From NCBI GenBank assembly GCA_030621535.1, contig JAUXHM010000073.1:1-6108 (forward strand): a stretch of 6,108 nucleotides of DNA, in the 5' to 3' direction. Of this stretch, positions 5,240 to 6,108 are shown one piece after another (position 1 is the stretch's first letter; each line of letters begins with the position of its first letter). The position numbers were made by a program, and so were the translations under genes. Under the pieces are notes generated by a model. The model had not been told where the DNA came from and searched no databases. It saw nothing but the letters and a program-made list of their open reading frames with translations. Source of the stretch: Candidatus Methanophagales archaeon. GTDB taxonomy: Archaea; Halobacteriota; Syntropharchaeia; Alkanophagales; Methanospirareceae.

Positions 5240-6108
5240 ATGAACATAAGAGCAAGAAAAATATACGAAGCGTTGTTTGCACTCGAAGACCTGCGAGAAA
5301 TATTCAGGCAGGCGCTACCCACAGGACTCGACGAAAACGAAGAAGCGCAACTCTTGGACGGCATAGTCCGTGTAGAGACTATCATAAGAGAATTAAAAGA
5401 GAGTAAAGGCAGCCCAATCAAGTATATTGAGAACAAAATTGAATTGAGGACGAGGGAGGAAGAGTTCATAAACATTAATGCCATTCAACCGGGTGGGCGA
5501 TTAACGGCAGAAGCGAGAAAAGCACTTATTGCTTACGGTGATGGGTATTCAGTCTGCGATAAGTGTCTGGAGGGCAGGCTTGATAAGATTAGAAAACCAC
5601 CGGTGGATGAATTCCATGCTGAGTTAGCTGATTTCGTGGGTATGGATGAAGCAAGGGTTGTACCGGGTGCGAGACGGGGTTTCCAGGCTGTCGCTTCGTC
5701 GCTGCTTGACAAAGGCGACGTCGTGATAGTTTCCGATTTGGCGCATTACACGGAATTCTTAGCAGTAGAAAATGCCAGCGGCGTAATTAAAGAAGTGCCC
5801 TCTGGCGAGAAAAACGTAATTACCGGTGATGCAGTAGCAGATAAAATAGAGAACGTGAAGGCGGAGCTGGGAAGACTACCGAAACTGATTATTATCGAGC
5901 ATTTTGATTACCGGTTCGGAAACGAACACGACGTGTATGGCGTTGGGAAGGTTGCGAAGGCATACGACATCCCTTTTTTATACAATGGCGCTTATTCCGT
6001 GGGTATGGTGCCGGTGAACGGTAAAAAAATAGGTGCGGACTTTGTTGTGGGTTCCGGGCATAAAGGAATGGCTGCGGTTGCACCTTCGGGCGTTCTCGCC
6101 ACCACTGA
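5240..6108 (+). CDS. pscS: O-phospho-L-seryl-tRNA:Cys-tRNA synthase (SepCysS), first 289 residues, cut by window end
   Basis: This PLP-dependent enzyme converts phosphoseryl-tRNA(Cys), made by SepRS, to Cys-tRNA(Cys), the indirect route to cysteine in methanogens and relatives. The conserved core begins near residue 77 with ININAIQPGGRLTAEARKAL. GDGYSVCDKC follows, giving C106 and C109, the CxxC cysteines known to be essential. GAR at 143-145 and H169 (DLAHYTEF) match substrate and PLP contacts. FLYNGAYSVGMVPVNG leads to GSGHKGMAA, where K275 should bind PLP. The frame is open at the right edge; family members are near 380-400 residues, and the third essential cysteine should lie beyond the window. 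The start at 5240 is the first ATG in frame, with only aggatga immediately before it. Residues 1 to about 75 form a helical, Leu/Glu-rich extension longer than in characterised enzymes. It could be a SepCysE-like docking segment (inference). Confidence 0.95.
   Translation, partial: MNIRARKIYEALFALEDLREIFRQALPTGLDENEEAQLLDGIVRVETIIRELKESKGSPIKYIENKIELRTREEEFININAIQPGGRLTAEARKALIAYGDGYSVCDKCLEGRLDKIRKPPVDEFHAELADFVGMDEARVVPGARRGFQAVASSLLDKGDVVIVSDLAHYTEFLAVENASGVIKEVPSGEKNVITGDAVADKIENVKAELGRLPKLIIIEHFDYRFGNEHDVYGVGKVAKAYDIPFLYNGAYSVGMVPVNGKKIGADFVVGSGHKGMAAVAPSGVLATT

Noticed and set aside
5104..5484. 126-codon minus-strand frame over the hepT-SepCysS gap
   Set aside because: Most of it is antisense to the SepCysS N-terminus and no start signal or family match is seen; its serine/leucine-rich product is a shadow.
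5892..6083. 63-codon minus-strand frame near the right edge
   Set aside because: It lies wholly antisense to the conserved PLP-binding part of SepCysS.

Overview
The window is archaeal chromosomal DNA. It carries a family B DNA polymerase with a C-terminal PCNA-binding motif, a histone-fold chromatin protein, the archaeal type of NMN adenylyltransferase (NadM), TATA/BRE-type promoters with very short leaders, and Sep-tRNA:Cys-tRNA synthase (SepCysS). SepCysS makes cysteine on tRNA in methanogens, Archaeoglobus-like organisms and anaerobic methane or alkane oxidisers. Together with the dispersed GCAGATTTACGC-type intergenic repeats and a possible DUF499 remnant, this suggests a euryarchaeon of the methanogen/ANME-1/Syntrophoarchaeum neighbourhood. 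The exact lineage is an inference.

Layout. At 1-1638 is the C-terminal two thirds of a PolB gene that enters from the left edge. At 1709-1909, behind its own strong promoter, is a 66-residue histone that ends at a hairpin plus T-tract terminator. At 2001-2127 is an imperfect-palindrome repeat between two convergent units. At 2156-2668 on the minus strand is nadM, divergent from a plus-strand operon at 2769-3900: a DJ-1/YajL-like protein, a two-helix membrane protein and a YbjQ-family protein. The last two overlap by ATGA. At 3925-4013 is a second, different imperfect-palindrome repeat. At 4103-4387 is acylphosphatase, with a nearly leaderless promoter. At 4463-5109 is an MNT/HEPN (MntA-HepT type) toxin-antitoxin pair, again with an ATGA overlap. 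At 5106-5165 a third start codon overlaps the HepT stop and has a strong ribosome-binding site, but the reading frame stops after 19 codons. Its first 12 residues resemble the start of DUF499 ATPases. At 5240-6108 is SepCysS, cut by the right edge, with an unusual N-terminal extension of roughly 40-70 residues.

Function. Most of the window is core housekeeping: replication, chromatin, NAD synthesis and tRNA-dependent cysteine synthesis. One small accessory insert (about 4400-5240) looks like an eroded defence module, a lysine-rich, AT-richer MNT/HEPN pair followed by a broken gene. The most interesting items are that broken third cistron, the N-terminal extension of SepCysS, the DJ-1/membrane/YbjQ operon of unknown purpose, and the two repeat elements, which have the same architecture but different sequences. 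No gene-free stretch exceeds 300 bases. No rRNA, tRNA, CRISPR array or insertion sequence was seen.
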